This document shows positions 17,627 through 17,628 of a stretch of 17,628 bases of DNA, one piece after another. This stretch comes from Mucidula mucida. Its lineage: Eukaryota; Basidiomycota; Agaricomycetes; Agaricales; Physalacriaceae. The notes beneath the pieces are model-generated. The model saw nothing but the letters and a program-made list of their open reading frames with translations. It had not been told where the DNA came from and ran no database searches. Both the position numbers and the translations under genes were made by a program. Position 1 is the stretch's first letter, and every line of letters begins with the position of its first letter. The stretch is from positions 1 through 17,628 of the forward strand of contig JADNYV010000708.1 of NCBI GenBank assembly GCA_015501055.1. Reading direction: 5' to 3'.

Positions 17627-17628
17627 CC

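Overview
The window looks like nuclear DNA of a filamentous basidiomycete, probably a mushroom-forming fungus. The genes carry very short GT-AG introns (43-55 nt), CT-rich leaders precede start codons, and the protein types (a fungal AAA-ATPase-like / PD-(D/E)XK family and a chromodomain Ty3/gypsy element) fit such genomes. No bacterial signals, rRNA, tRNA or CRISPR array were seen. No search could be run, so family names rest on motifs read by eye.

Layout. Positions 1-415 are one copy of a repeat whose second copy is 10699-11113 (413 of 415 bases equal, no indel). Positions 755-1237 hold a frameshifted minus-strand relic of a nuclease C-terminus. Two divergent genes start from a shared 333-bp promoter region. 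The minus-strand gene (3447 to 2008, four exons, 431 aa) is an AAA-ATPase-like protein with a clean Walker A motif but no nuclease domain. The plus-strand gene (3781 to 6803, four exons, 955 aa) has the same ATPase fold in degenerate form, followed by a C-terminal PD-(D/E)XK nuclease with its D...E-x-K residues in place. Together they resemble the NTPase-plus-nuclease proteins of the Crinkler/RHS type. The relic at 755-1237 is a paralog of the last ~145 residues of the plus-strand protein.

From 6804 to 10698 there is no gene I recognise. The stretch holds spliced-looking exon fragments (7.0-8.0 kb), an 85-bp tandem duplication carrying an exon/intron-like unit, a decayed minus-strand gene (8.1-9.5 kb, faintly like a fungal FunK1-type kinase N-lobe), and a small plus-strand candidate gene (9.9-10.7 kb) ending just before the second repeat copy.

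From 11114 to 17626 lies a complete Ty3/gypsy chromovirus inserted into the second repeat copy: LTR, self-primer binding site, gag, a -1 frameshift signal, protease, reverse transcriptase, RNase H, integrase with chromodomain, polypurine tract, LTR. Gag, protease and the chromodomain end are open. About 16 reading-frame changes, many at short mononucleotide runs, break the part from reverse transcriptase to integrase.

The most interesting points are: the gag-pol junction (GGGTTTT heptamer, 5-nt spacer, stem-loop with the gag stop codon in its loop); the 11-nt match between the predicted 5' end of the element RNA and the site just after the 5' LTR, as in Tf1/sushi self-priming; and the divergent pair in which one protein keeps the ATP-binding loop and the other keeps the nuclease.
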